Source of the DNA: Aspidapion aeneum | Taxonomy: Eukaryota > Arthropoda > Insecta > Coleoptera > Brentidae | NCBI GenBank assembly: GCA_963576565.1 | Contig: OY755047.1 | Location: 7,720,931 to 7,784,930 of the forward strand | Reading direction: 5' to 3' | Length of the DNA: 64,000 nt | In this document: positions 42,922 to 57,709 of the stretch, one piece after another | Position numbering within the stretch: the stretch's first letter is position 1 | Layout: each line of letters opens with the position of its first letter | Notes under the pieces: model-generated | The model's input: the letters and a program-made list of their open reading frames with translations, nothing else | Databases searched by the model: none | What the model was told of the DNA's origin: nothing | Position numbers and translations under genes: made by a program

Positions 42922-45900
42922 CACAATAGTAGTGTAAGCTATGGTGATCCTAATTTTTTCGGTAAAAAAAAGTTGCTCCGATTTCAAATTTTTTTATAAA
43001 TCTTTGCGTTTCAGATGATACTACACAATAGTAGTGTAAGCTATGGTGATCCTAATTTTTTCGATAAAAAAAAAGTTGCTCCGATTTCAAAATTTTTTAT
43101 ATATCTTTGCGTTTCAGATGATACTACACAATAGTAGTCTAAGCTATGGTGATCCTAATTTTTTCGATAAAAAAAAAGTTGCTCCGATTTCAAAATTTTT
43201 TATATATCTTTGCGTTTCAGATGATACTACACAATAGTAGTGTAAGCTATGGTGATCCTAATTTTTTCGATAAAAAAAAGTGGCTCCGATTTCAAATTTT
43301 TTTATATATTTTTGCGTTTCAGATGATACTACACAATAGTAGTGTAAGCTATGGTGATCCTAATTTTTTCGCTAAAAAAAAAGTTGCTCCGATTTCAAAA
43401 ATTTTTATATGTCTTTGCGTTTCAGATGATACTACACAATAGTAGTGTAAGCTATGGTGATCCTAATTTTTTCGATAAAAAAAAAGTTGCTTCGATTTCA
43501 AAAAACTTTATAATCTTTGCGTTTCAGATGATACTACACAATAGTAGTGTAAGCTATGGTGATCCTAATTTTTTCGATAAAAAAAAGTTGCTCCGATTTC
43601 AAAATTTTTTATATATCTTTGCGTTTCAGATGATACTACACAATAGTAGTGTAAGCTATGGTGATCCTAATTTTTTCGATAAAAAAAAGTTGCTCCGATT
43701 TCAAATATTTTTATATATCTTTGCGTTTCAGATGATACTACAGAATAGTACTGTAAGCTATGGTGATCCTAATTTTTTTGACAAAAAAAAAGTTGCTCCG
43801 ATTTCAAAAATTTTTATATATCTTTGCGTTTCAGATGATACTACACAATAGTAGTGTAAGCTATAATTGTTATATTGAGCGCACGCTACCCCACCACTCT
43901 TGATAAGTTGTAGTTGTACAGCGTCCACCGCTTCTCAACTGCACACATGTGCCAGTCCCCGCTACTTCTTTCTGACGCCATATATTGCCTATGTAAATTA
44001 GATATAAGATAACTGTTTTTGTGATTGAATAACGACAATATAATCGGTAGTTGTGAAACATAATATTTCTTTCATTTATCGCTATCCTTGGATATTACAA
44101 TAATGATCCTAATTTTTTCGATAAAAAAAAAGTTGCTCCGATTTCAAAATTTTTTATATATCTTTGCGTTTCAGATGATACTACACAATAGTAGTGTAAG
44201 CTATGGTGATCCTAATTTTTTCGCTAAAAAAAAGATTTCAAAAATTTTTATATGTCTTTGCGTTTCAGATGATACTACACAATAGTAGTGTAAGCTATGG
44301 TGATCCTAATTTTTTCGATAAAAAAAAAGTTGCTCCGATTTCAAAAATTTTTATATATCTGCGTTACAGATGATACTACACAATAGTAGTGTAAGCTATA
44401 ATGATCCTAATTTTTTCGATAAAAAAAAGTTGCTCCGATTTCAAAAATTTTTATATATCTTTGCGTTTCAGATGATACTACACAATAGTAGTGTAAGCTA
44501 TGGTGATCCTAATTTTTTCGCTAAAAAAAAGATTTCAAAAATTTTTATATGTCTTTGCGTTTCAGATGATACTACACAATAGTAGTGTAAGCTATGGTGA
44601 TCCTAATTTTTTCGATAAAAAAAAAGTTGCTCCGATTTCAAAAATTTTTATATATCTGCGTTACAGATGATACTACACAATAGTAGTGTAAGCTATAATG
44701 ATCCTAATTTTTTCGATAAAAAAAAGTTGCTCCGATTTCAAAAATTTTTATATATCTTTGCGTTTCAGATGATACTACACAATAGTAGTGTAAGCTATGG
44801 TGATCCTAATTTTTTCGATAAAAAAAAAGTTGCTCCGATTTAAAAAATTTATATATATCTTTGCGTTTCAGATGATACTACACAATAGTAGTGTAAGCTA
44901 TGGTGATCCTAATTTTTTCGATAAAAAAAAGGTTGCTCCGATTTCAAAAGTTTTTATATATCTTTGCGTTACAGATGATACTACACAATAGTAGTGTAAG
45001 CTATGGTGATCCTAATTTTTTCGATATAAAAAAAGTTGCTCCGATTTCAAAATTTTTTATATATCTTTGCGTTTCAGATGATACTACACAATAGTAGTGA
45101 CGCTATGGTGATCCTAATTTTTTCGATAAAAAAAAAGTTGCTCCGATTTCAAAAATTTTTATATATCTTTGCGTTTTAGATGATACTACACAATAGTAGT
45201 GTAAGCTATGGTGATCCTAATTTTTTCGATAAAAAAAAAGTTGCTCCGATTTCAAAATTTTTTATATATCTTTGCGTTTCAGATGATACTACACAATAGT
45301 AGTGTAAGCTATGGTGATCCTAATTTTTTCGATAAAAAAAAGTTGCTCCGATTTCAAAAATTTTTATATATCTTTGCCATTCAGATGATACTACACAATA
45401 GTAGTGTAAGCTATGGTGATCCTAATTTTTTCGATAAAAAAAAAGTTGCTCCGATTTCAAAAATTTCTATATATCTTTGCGTTTCAGATGATACTACACA
45501 ATAGTAGTGTAAGCTATGGTGATCCTAATTTTTTCGATAAAAAAAAAGTTGCTCCGATTTCAAAAATTTTTATATATCTTTGCCATTCAGATGATACTAC
45601 ACAATAGTAGTGTAAGCTATGGTGATCCTAATTTTTTCGATAAAAAAAAAGTTGCTCCGATTTCAAAAATTTCTATATATCTTTGCGTTTCAGATGATAC
45701 TACACAATAGTAGTGTAAGCTATGGTGATCCTAATTTTTTCGATAAAAAAAAAGTTGCTCCGATTTCAAAATTTTTTATATATCTTTGCGTTTCAGATGA
45801 TACTACACAATAGTAGTATGGTGATCCTAATTTTTTCGATAAAAAGAAAGTTGCTCCGATTTCAAAATTTTTTATATATCTTTGCGTTTCAGATGATACT

Positions 45901-48900
45901 ACACAATAGTAGTGTAAGCTATGGTGATCCTAATTTTTTCGATAAAAAAAAAGTTGCTCCGATTTCAAAAATTTTTAAATATCTTTGCGTTTCAGATGAT
46001 ACTACACAATAGTAGTGTAAGCTATGGTGATCCTAATTTTTTCGATAAAAAAAAAGTTGCTCCGATTTCAAAAATTTCTATATATCTTTGCGTTTCAGAT
46101 GATACTACACAATAGTAGTGTAAGCTATGGTGATCCTAATTTTTTCGATAAAAAAAAAGTTGCTCCGATTTCAAAAATTTTTATATATCTTTGCGTTTCA
46201 GATGATACTACACAATAGTAGTGTAAGCTATGGTGATCCTAATTTTTTCGATAAAAAAAAAGTTGCTCCGATTTCAAAAAATTTTATTTATCTTTGCGTT
46301 TCAGATGATACTACACAATAGTAGTGTAAGCTATGGTGATCCTAATTTTTTCGATAAAAAAAAAGTTGCTCCGATTTCAAAAAATTTTATATATCTTTGC
46401 GTTTCAGATGATACTACACAATAGTAGTGTAAGCTATGGTGATCCTAATTTTTTCGATAAAAAAAAAGTTGCTCCGATTTCCAAAATTTTTATATATCTT
46501 TGCGTTACAGATGATACTACACAATAGTAGTGTAAGCTATAATGATCCTAATTTTTTCGATAAAAAAAAGTTGCTCCGATTTCAAAAATTTTTATATATC
46601 TTTGCGTTTCAGATGATACTACACAATAGTAGTGTAAGCTATGGTGATCCTAATTTTTTCGATAAAAAAAAAGTTGCTCCGATTTCAAAAATTTTTATAT
46701 ATCTTTACGTTTCAGATGATACTACACAATAGTAGTGTAAGCTATGGTGATCCTAATTTTTTGGATAAAAAAAAAGTTGCTCCGATTTCAAAAATTTTTA
46801 TATATCTTTGCGTTTCAGATGATACTACACAATAGTAGTGTAAGCTATGGTGATCCTAATTTTTTCAATAAAAAAAAGTTGCTCCGATTTAAAAAAATTT
46901 TATATATCTTCGCGTTTCAGATGATACTACACTATAGTAGTGTAAGCTATGATGATCCTAATTTTTTCGATAAAAAAAAAGTTGCTTTGATTTCAAATTT
47001 TTTTATATATCTTTGCGTTTCAGATGATACTACACAATAGTAGTGTAAGCTATGGTAATCCTAATTTTTTCGATAAAAAAAAAGTTGCTCCGATTTCAAA
47101 AATTTTTATATATCTTTGCGTTTCAAATGATACTACACAATAGTAGTGTAAGCTATGGTGATCCTAATTTTTTCGATAAAAAAAAAGTTGCTCCGATTTC
47201 AAAAATTTTTATATATCTTTGCGTTTCAGATGATACTACACAATAGTAGTGTAAGCTATGGTGATCCTAATTTTTTCGATAAAAAAAAAGTTGCTCCGAT
47301 TTCAAAAATTTTTATATATCTTTGCGTTTCAGATGATACTACACAATAGTAGTGTAAGCTATGGTGATCCTAATTTTTTCGATAAAAAAAATGTTGCTCC
47401 GATTTCAAAATTTTTTATATATCTTTGCGTTTTAGATGATACTACACAATAGTAGTGTAAGCTATAATGATCCTAGTTTTTTCGATAAAAAAAGTTGCTC
47501 CGATTTCAAAATTTTTTATATATCTTTGCGTTTCAGATGATACTACACAATAGTAGTGTAAGCTATGGTAATCCTAATTTTTTCGATAAAAAAAAAAGTT
47601 GCTCCGATTTCAAAAATTTTTATATATCTTTGCGTTTCAAATGATACTACACAATAGTAGTGTAAGCTATGGTGATCCTAATTTTTTCGATAAAAAAAAA
47701 GTTGCTCCGATTTCAAAAATTTTTATATATCTTTGCGTTTCAGATGATACTACACAATAGTAGTGTAAGCTATGGTGATCCTAATTTTTTCGATAAAAAA
47801 AAAGTTGCTCCGATTTCAAAAATTTTTATATATCTTTGCGTTTCAGATGATACTACACAATAGTAGTGTAAGCTATGGTGATCCTAATTTTTTCGATAAA
47901 AAAAAAGTTGCTCCGATTTAAAAAAATTTTATATATCTTTGCGTTTCAGATGATACTACACAATAGTAGTGTAAGCTATGGTGATCCTAATTTTTTCGAT
48001 AAAAAAAAAGTTGCACCGATTTCAAAATTTTTTATATATCTTTGCGTTACAGATGATACTACACAATAGTAGTGTAAGCTATGGTGATCCTAATTTTTTC
48101 GATAAAAAAAAAGTTGCTCCGATTTCAAAAATTTTTATATATCTTTGCGTTTCAGATGATACTACACAATAGTAGTGTAAGCTATGGTGATCCTAATTTT
48201 TTCAATAAAAAAAAGTTGCTCCGATTTAAAAAATTTTTATATATCTTCGCGTTTCAGATGATACTACACTATAGTAGTGTAAGCTATGATGATCCCAATT
48301 TTTTCGATAAAAAAAAAGTTGCTCCGATTTCAAAATTTTTTATATATCTTTGCGTTTCAGATGATACTACACAAAGTGTAGCTATGGTGACCCTAATTTT
48401 TTCGATAAAAAAAAAGTTGCTCCGATTTCAAATTTTTTTATATATCTTTGCGTTTCAGATGATACTACACAATAGTAGTGTAAGCTATGGTAATCCTAAT
48501 TTTTTCGATAAAAAAAAAAGTTGCTCCGATTTCAAAAATTTTTATATATCTTTGCGTTTCAAATGATACTACACAATAGTAGTGTAAGCTATGGTGATCC
48601 TAATTTTTTCGATAAAAAAAAAGTTGCTCCGATTTCAAAAATTTTTATATATCTTTGCGTTTCAGATGATACTACACAATAGTAGTGTAAGCTATGGTGA
48701 TCCTAATTTTTTCGAAAAAAAAAAAGTTGCTCCGATTTCAAAAATTTTTATATATCTTTGCGTTTCAGATGATACTACACAATAGTAGTGTAAGCTATGG
48801 TGATCCTAATTTTTTCGATAAAAAAAATGTTGCTCCGATTTCAAAATTTTTTATATATCTTTGCGTTTTAGATGATACTACACAATAGTAGTGTAAGCTA

Positions 48901-51900
48901 TAATGATCCTAGTTTTTTCGATAAAAAAAGTTGCTCCGATTTCAAAATTTTTTATATATCTTTGCGTTTCAGATGATACTACACAATAGTAGTGTAAGCT
49001 ATGGTAATCCTAATTTTTTCGATAAAAAAAAAAGTTGCTCCGATTTCAAATTTTTTTATATATCTTTGCGTTTCAAATGATACTACACAATAGTAGTGTA
49101 AGCTATGGTGATCCTAATTTTTTCGATAAAAAAAAAGTTGCTCCGATTTCAAAAATTTTTATATATCTTTGCGTTTCAGATGATACTACACAATAGTAGT
49201 GTAAGCTATGGTGATCCTAATTTTTTCGATAAAAAAAAGGTTGCTCCGATTTCAAAAATTTTTATATATCTTTGCGTTTCAGATGATACTACACAATAGT
49301 AGTGTAAGCTATGATGATCCTAATTTTTTCGATAAAAAAAAAAGTTGCTCCGATTTCAAAATTTTTTATATATCTTTGCGTTTCAGATGATACTACACAA
49401 TAGTAGTGTAAGCTATGGTGATCCTAATTTTTTCGATAAAAAAAAGTTGATCCGATTTCAAAAATTTTTATATATCTTTGCGTTTCAGATGATACTACAC
49501 AATAGTAGTGTAAGCTATGGTGATCCTAATTTTTTCGATAAAAAAAAAGTTGCTCCGATTTCAAAAATTTTTATATATCTTTGCGTTTCAGATGATACTA
49601 CACAATAGTAGTGTAAGCTATGGTGATCCTAATTTTTTCGATAAAAAAAAGTTGCTCCGATTTAAAAAAAATTTATATATCTTTGCGTTTCAGATGATAC
49701 TACACAATAGTAGTGTAAGCTATGGTGATCCAAATTTTTTCGATAAAAAAAATGTTGCTCCGATTTCAAAAATTTTTATATATCTTTGCGTTTTAGATGA
49801 TACTACACAATAGTAGTGTAAGCTATAATGATCCTAATTTTTTCGATAAAAAAATAGTTGCTCCGATTTCCAAAATTTTTATATATCTTTGCGTTACAGA
49901 TGATACTACACAATAGTAGTGTAAGCTATAATGATCCTAATTTTTTCGATAAAAAAAAGTTGCTCCGATTTAAAAAATTTTTATATATCTTTGCGTTTCA
50001 GATGATACTACACAATAGTAGTGTAAGCTATGGTGATCCTAATTTTTTCAATAAAAAAAAAGGTTGCTCCGATTTCAAATTTTTTTATATATCTTTGCGT
50101 TTCAGATGATACTACACAATAGTAGTGTAAGCTATGATGATCCTAATTTTTTCGATAAAAAAAGTTGCTCCGATTTCAAATTTTTTTATATATCTTTGCG
50201 TTTCAGATGATACTACACAATAGTAGTGTAAGCTATGGTGATCCTAATTTTTTCGATAAAAAAAAAGTTGCTCCGATTTCAAAAATTTTTATATATCTTT
50301 GCGTTTCAGATGATACTACACAATAGTAGTGTAAGCTATGGTGATCCTAGTTTTTTCGATAAAAAAAAAGTTGCTCCTAAAAAACACAATAGTAGTGTAA
50401 GCTATAATGATCCTAATTTTTTCGATAAAAAAAAGTTGCTCCGATTTCAAAAATTTTTATATATCTTTGCGTTTCAGATGATACTACACAATAGTAGTGT
50501 AAGCTATGGTGATCCTAATTTTTTCGATAAAAAAAAAGTTGCTCCGATTTAAAAAAATTTTATATATCTTTGCGTTTCAGATGATACTACACAATAGTAG
50601 TGTAAGCTATGGTGATTCTAATTTTTTCAATAAAAAAAAAGTTGCTCCGATTTCAAAAATTTTTATATATCTTTGCGTTACAGATGATACTACACAATAG
50701 TAGTGTAAGCTATGGTGATCCTAATTTTTTCGATAAAAAAAAAGTTGCTCCGATTTCAAAAATTTTTATATATCTTTGCGTTTCAGCTGATACTACACAA
50801 TAGTAGTGTAAGCTATGGTGATCCTAATTTTTTCGATAAAAAAAAAGTTGCTCCGATCTCAAATTTTTTTATATATCTTTGCGATTCAGATGATACTACA
50901 CAATAGTAGTGTAAGCTATGGTGATCCTAATTTTTTCGATAAAAAAAAAGTTGCTCCGATTTCAATTTTTTTTATATATCTTTGCTTTTCAGATGATACT
51001 ACACAATAGTAGTGTAAGCTATAATGATCCTAATTTTTTCGATAAAAAAAAGTTGCTCCGATTTCAAAAATTTTTATATATCTTTGCGTTTCAGATGATA
51101 CTACACAATAGTAGTGTAAGCTATGGTGATCCTAATTTTTTCAATAAAAAAAAAGGTTGCTCCGATTTCAAATTTTTTTATATATCTTTGCGTTTCAGAT
51201 GATACTACACAATAGTAGTGTAGGCTATGATGATCCTAATTTTTTCGATAAAAAAAAAGTTGCTCCGATTTCAAATTTTTTTATATATCTTTGCGTTTCA
51301 GATGATACTACACAATAGTAGTGTAAGCTATGGTGATCCTAATTTTTTCGATAAAAAAAAAGTTGCTCCGATTTCAAAAATTTTTATATATCTTTGCGTT
51401 TCAGATGATACTACACAATAGTAGTGTAAGCTATGGTGATCCTAGTTTTTTCGATAAAAAAAAAGTTGCTCCGATTTCAAAAATTTTTATATATCTTTGC
51501 GTTTCAGATGATACTACACAATAGTAGTGTAAGCTATGGTGATCCTAATTTTTTCGATAAAAAAAAAGTTGCTCCGATTTCAAAAATTTTTATATATCTT
51601 TGCGTTTCAGATGATACTACACAATAGTAGTGTAAGCTATGGTGATCCTAATTTTTTTGATAAAAAAAAAGTTGCTCCGATTTAAAAAAATTTTATATAT
51701 CTTTGCGTTTCAGATGATACTACACAATAGTAGTGTAAGCTATGGTGATCCTAATTTTTTCGATAAAAAAAAAAGTTGCTCCGATTTCAAAAGTTTTTAT
51801 ATATCTTTGCGTTACAGATGATACTACACAATAGTAGTGTAAGCTATGGTGATCCTAATTTTTTTGATAAAAAAAATGTTGCTCCGATTTCAAAAGTTTT

Positions 51901-54900
51901 TATATATCTTTGCGTTTCAGATGATACTACACAATAGTAGTGTAAGCTATGTTGATCCTAATTTTTTCAATAAAAAAAGTTGCTCCGATTTAAAAAAATT
52001 TTATATGTTTCAGATGATACTACACTATAGTAGTGTAAGCTATGATAATCCTAATTTTTTCGATAAAAAAAAAGTTGCTCCGATTTCAAAATTTTTTATA
52101 TATCTTTGCGTTTCAGATGATACTACACAATAGTAGTGTAAGCTATGGTGACCCTAATTTTTTCGATAAAAAAAAAGTTGCTCCGATTTCAAATTTTTTT
52201 ATATATCTTTGCGTTTCAGATGATACTACACAATAGTAGTGTAGCTATGGTGATCCTAATTTTTTCGATAAAAAAAAAAGTTGCTCCGATTTCAAAATTT
52301 TTTATATATCTTTGCGTTTCAAATGATACTACACAATAGTAGTGTAAGCTATGGTGATCCAAATTTTTTCGATAAAAAAAAAGTTGCTCCGATTTAAAAA
52401 ATTTTTATATATCTTTGCGTTTCAGATGATACTACACAATAGTAGTGTAAGCTATGGTGATCCTAATTTTTTCGATAAAAAAAAAGTTTAATTTTTTCGA
52501 TAAAAAAAAAGTTGCTCCGATTTCAAAAATTTTTAAATATCTTTGCGTTACAGATGATACTACACAATAGTAGTGTAAGCTATGGTGATCCTAATTTTTT
52601 CGATAAAAAAAAAGTTGCTCCGATTTCAAAATTTTTTATATATCTTTGCGTTTCAGCTGATACTACACAATAGTAGTGTAAGCTATGGTGATCCTAATTT
52701 TTTCGATAAAAAAAAAGTTGCTCCGATCTCAATTTTTTTTATATATCTTTGCGATTCAGATGATACTACACAATAGTAGTGTAAGCTATAATGATCCTAA
52801 TTTTTTCGATAAAAAAAAGTTGCTCCGATTTCAAAAATTTTTATATATCTTTGCGTTTCAGATGATACTACACAATAGTAGTGTAAGCTATGGTGATCCT
52901 AATTTTTTCGATAAAAAAAAAGTTGCTCCGATTTCAAATTTTTTTATATATCTTTGCGTTTCAGATGATACTACACAATAGTAGTGTAAGCTATAATGAT
53001 CCAAATTTTTTCGATAAAAAAAAGATGCTCCGATTTCAAAAATTTTTATATATCTTTGCGTTTCAGATGATACTACACAATAGTAGTGTACGCTATGGTG
53101 ATCCTAATTTTTTCGATAAAAAAAGGTTGCTCCGATTTCAAAATTTTTTATATATCTTTGCGTTTCAGATGATACTACACAATAGTAGTGTAAGTTATGA
53201 TGATCCTAATTTTTTCGATAAAAAAAAAGTTGCTCCGATTTCAAAATTTTTTATATATCTTTGCGTTTCAGATGATACTACATAATAGTAGTGTAAGCTA
53301 TGGTGATCCTAATTTTTTCGATAAAAAAAAAGTTGCTCCGATTTCAAAAATTTTTATATATCTTTGCGTTTCAGATGATACTACACAATAGTAGTGTAAG
53401 CTATGGTGATCCTAGTTTTTTCGATAAAAAAAAAGTTGCTCCGATTTCAAAAATTTTTATATATCTTTGCGTTTCAGATGATACTACACAATAGTAGTGT
53501 AAGCTATGGTGATCCTAATTTTTTCGATAAAAAAAAAGTTGCTCCGATTTCAAAAATTTTTATATATCTTTGCGTTACAGATGATACTACACAATAGTAG
53601 TGTAAGCTATGGTGATCCTAATTTTTTCGATAAAAAAAAAGTTGCTCCGATTTCAAAAATTTTTATATATCTTTGCGTTTCAGCTGATACTACACAATAG
53701 TAGTGTAAGCTATGGTGATCCTAATTTTTTCGATAAAAAAAAAGTTGCTCCGATCTCAAATTTTTTTATATATCTTTGCGATTCAGATGATACTACACAA
53801 TAGTAGTGTAAGCTATGGTGATCCTAATTTTTTCGATAAAAAAAAGTTGCTCCGATTTCAAAAATTTTTATATATCTTTGCGTTTCAGCTGATACTACAC
53901 AATAGTAGTGTAAGCTATGGTGATCCTAATTTTTTCGATAAAAAAAAAGTTGCTCGATTTCAAAATTTTTTATATATCTTTGCGTTTCAGATGATACTAC
54001 ACAATAGTAGTGTAAGCTATGGTGATCCTAATTTTTTCGATAAAAAAAAAGTTGCTCCGATTTCAAAAATTTTTATATATCTTTGCGTTTCAGATGATAC
54101 TACACAATAGTAGTGTAAGCTATGGTGATCCTAGTTTTTTCGATAAAAAAAAAGTTGCTCCGATTTCAAAAATTTTTATATATCTTTGCGTTTCAGATGA
54201 TACTACACAATAGTAGTGTAAGCTATGGTGATCCTAATTTTTTCGATAAAAAAAAGGTTGCTCCGATTTCAAAAATTTTTATATATCTTTGCGTTTCAGA
54301 TGATACTACACAATAGTAGTGTAAGCTATGATGATCCTAATTTTTTCGATAAAAAAAAAAGTTGCTCGATTTCAAAATTTTTTATATATCTTTGCGTTTC
54401 AGATGATACTACACAATAGTAGTGTAAGCTATGGTGATCCTAATTTTTTCGATAAAAAAAAGGTTGCTCCGATTTCAAAAATTTTTATATATCTTTGCGT
54501 TTCAGATGATACTACACAATAGTAGTGTAAGCTATGATGATCCTAATTTTTTCGATAAAAAAAAAAGTTGCTCGATTTCAAAATTTTTTATATATCTTTG
54601 CGTTTCAGATGATACTACACAATAGTAGTGTAAGCTATGGTGATCCTAATTTTTTCGATAAAAAAAAAGTTGCTCCGATTTCAAAAATTTTTATATATCT
54701 TTGCGTTTCAGATGATACTACACAATAGTAGTATAAGCTATAGTGATCCAAATTTTTTCGATAAAAAAAAAGTTGCTCCGATTTCAAAAATTTTTATATA
54801 TCTTCGCGTTTCAGATGATACTACACAATCTAATTTTTTCGATAAAAAAAAAGTTGCTCCGATTTCAAAATTTTTTATATATCTTTGCGTTTCAGATGAT

Positions 54901-57709
54901 ACTACACAATAGTAGTGTAAGCTATGGTGATCCTAATTTTTTCGAGAAAAAAAAAGTTGCTCCGATTTCAAAAATTTTTATATATCTTTGCGTTTCAGAT
55001 GATACTACACAATAGTAATGTAAGCTATGGTGATCCTAATTTTTTCGATAAAAAAAAAGTTGCTCCGATTTCAAATTTTTTTATATATCTTTGCGTTTCA
55101 GATGATACTACACAATAGTAGTGTAAGCTATAATGATCCTAATTTCTTCGGTAAAAAAAAGTTGCTCCGATTTCAAAATTTTTTATATATCTTTGCGTTT
55201 CAGATGATACTACACAATAGTAGTGTAAGCTATGGTGATCCTAATTTTTTCGAGAAAAAAAAAGTTGCTCCGATTTCAAAAATTTTTATATATCTTTGCG
55301 TTTCAGATGATACTACACAATAGTAATGTAAGCTATAATGATCCTAATTTTTTCGATAAAAAAAGTTGCTCCGATTTCAAAAATGTTTATATATCTTTGC
55401 GTTTCAGATGATACTACACAATAGTAGTGTAAGCTATGGTGATCCTAATTTTTTCGATAAAAAAAAAGTTGCTCCGATTTCAAAATTTTTTATATATCTT
55501 TGCGTTTCAGATGATACTACACAATAGTAGTGTAAGCTATGGTGATCCTAATTTTTTCGATAAAAAAAAGTTGCTCCGATTTAAAAAATTTTTATATATC
55601 TTTGCGTTTCAGATGATACTACGCAATAGTAGTGTAAGCTATGGTGACCTTAATTTTTTCGATAAAAAGAAGTTGCTCCGATTTCAAATTTTTTTATATA
55701 TCTTTGCGTTTAAGATGATACTACACAATAGTAGTGTAAGCTATGGTGATCCTAATTTTTTCGATAAAAAAAAAGTTGCTCCGATTTCAAAATTTTTTAT
55801 ATATCTTTGCGTTTCAAATGATACTACACAATAGTAGTGTAAGCTATGGTGATCCTAATTTTTTCGATAAAAAAAAAATTGCTCCGATTTCAAAATTTTT
55901 TATATATCTTTGCGTTTCAGATGATACTACACAATAGTAGTGTAAGCTATGGTGATCCTAATTTTTTCGATAAAAAAAAGTTGCTCCGATTTTAAAAAAT
56001 TTTATATATCTTTGCGTTTCAGATGATACTACACAATAGTAGTGTAAGCTATAATGATCCTAATTTTTTCGATTAAAAAAAGTTGCTCCGATTTCAAAAA
56101 TTTTTATATATCTTTGCGTTTCAGATGATACTACACAATAGTAGTGTAAGCTATGGTGATCCTAATTTTTTCGATAAAAAAAAGTTGCTCCGATTTCAAA
56201 ATTTTTTATATATCTTTGCGTTTCAGATGATACTACACAATAGTAGTGTAAAGCTATGGTGATCCTAATTTTTTCGATAAAAAAAAGTTTCTCCGATTTA
56301 AAAAAAATTTATATATCTTTGCGTTTCAGATGATACTACTACACAATAGTAGTGTAAGCTATGATTATCCTAATTTTTTCGATCAAAAAAAAGTTGCTTC
56401 GATTTCAAATTTTTTTATATATCTTTGCGTTTCAGATGATACTACACAATAGTAGTGTAAGCTATGATGATCCTAATTTTTTCGATAAAAAAAAAGTTGC
56501 TCCGATTTCAAAATTTTTTATATATCTTTGCGTTTCAGATGATACTACACAATAGTAGTGTAAGCTATGATGATCCTAATTTTTTCGAAAAAAAAAAGTT
56601 GCTTCGATTTCAAAAATTTTTATATATCTTTGCGTTTCAGATGATACTACACAATAGTAGTGTAAGCTATGGTGATCCTAATTTTTTCGATAAAAAAAAG
56701 TTGCTCCGATTTCAAAATTTTTTATATATCTTTGCGTTTCAGATGATACTACACAATAGTAGTGTAAGCTATGATGATCCTAATTTTATCGATATAAAAA
56801 AGTTACTACACAATAGTAATGTAAGCTATGGTGATCCTAATTTTTTCGATAAAAAAAAAGTTGCTCCGATTTCAAAATTTTTTATATATCTTTGCGTTTC
56901 AGATGATACTACACAATAGTAGTGTAAGCTATGGTGATCCTAACTTTTTCGATAAAAAAAAGTTGCTCCGATTTCAAAAATTTTTGTAAATCTTTGCGTT
57001 TCAGATGATACTACACAATAGTAGTGTAAGCTATGGTGATCCTAATTTTTTCGATAAAAAAAAAGTTGCTCCGATTTCAAAAATTTTTATATATCTTTGT
57101 GTTTCAGATGATACTACACAATAGTAGTGTAAGCTATGGTGATCCTAATTTTTTCGATAAAAAAAAGTTGCTCCGATTTAAAAAAATTTTATATATCTTT
57201 GCGTTTCAGATGATACTACGCAATAGTAGTGTAAGCTATGGTGATCCTAATTTTCTCGTTAAAAAAAAAGTTGCTCCGATTTCAAAAATTTTTATATATC
57301 TTTGCGTTTCAGATGATACTACACAATAGTAGTGTAAGCTATGGTGATCCAAATTTTTTCGATAAAAAAAAAATTACTCCGATTTCAAAAATTTTTATAT
57401 ATCTTTGCGTTTCAGATGATACTACACAATAGTAGTGTAAGCTATGGTGATCCTAATTTTTTCGATAAAAAAAAAGTTGCTCCGATTTCAAAATTTTTTA
57501 TATATCTTTGCGTTTCAGATGATATACACAATAGTAGTGTAAGCTATGGTGATCCAAATTTTTTCGATAAAAAAAAAGTTGCTCCGATTTCAAAATTTTT
57601 TATATATCTTTGCGTTTCAGATGATACTACACAATAGTAGTGTAAGCTATGGTGATCCTAATTTTTTCGATAAAAAAAAGTTGCTCCGATTTCAAAATTT
57701 TTTATATAT
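42922..57709 (+). repeat. 14.8 kb satellite array, ~103-bp monomer (~140 copies)
   Basis: Head-to-tail monomers of form ACTACACAATAGTAGTGTAA, GCTATGGTGATCCTAATTTT, TTCGATAAAAAAAAAGTTGC, TCCGATTTCAAAAATTTTTA, TATATCTTTGCGTTTCAGATGAT. Most units are 102-104 bp, with differences mainly in the A-run and T-run. Truncated units occur (e.g. about 44220, 50380, 52488, 54830, 56800). One non-satellite block interrupts the array (43866-44100). Because 103 is not a multiple of three and few stops occur, each pair of monomers gives a spurious open frame of 64 codons. The monomer matches the left part of the palindrome-ended elements at 8583-8685 and 24307-24405. Confidence 0.97.
43866..44100. other. Non-satellite interruption of the array
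   Basis: About 235 bp of unique, GC-richer sequence between monomers. It is entered inside the GCTATAATG part of one monomer and left inside the ATGATCCTAATTTT part of another. No terminal repeats, no duplication and no coding signal recognised. Confidence 0.6.

Noticed and set aside
42922..57709. Dozens of 60-166-codon open frames reading SSVSYGDPNFFDKKK and similar
   Set aside because: They arise from a 103-bp repeat read through successive frames; period, not selection, keeps them open, and truncated monomers shift them freely.
42922..57709. CRISPR-like or protein-repeat array
   Set aside because: Units are head-to-tail copies without unique spacers, in a genome with introns; it is satellite DNA.
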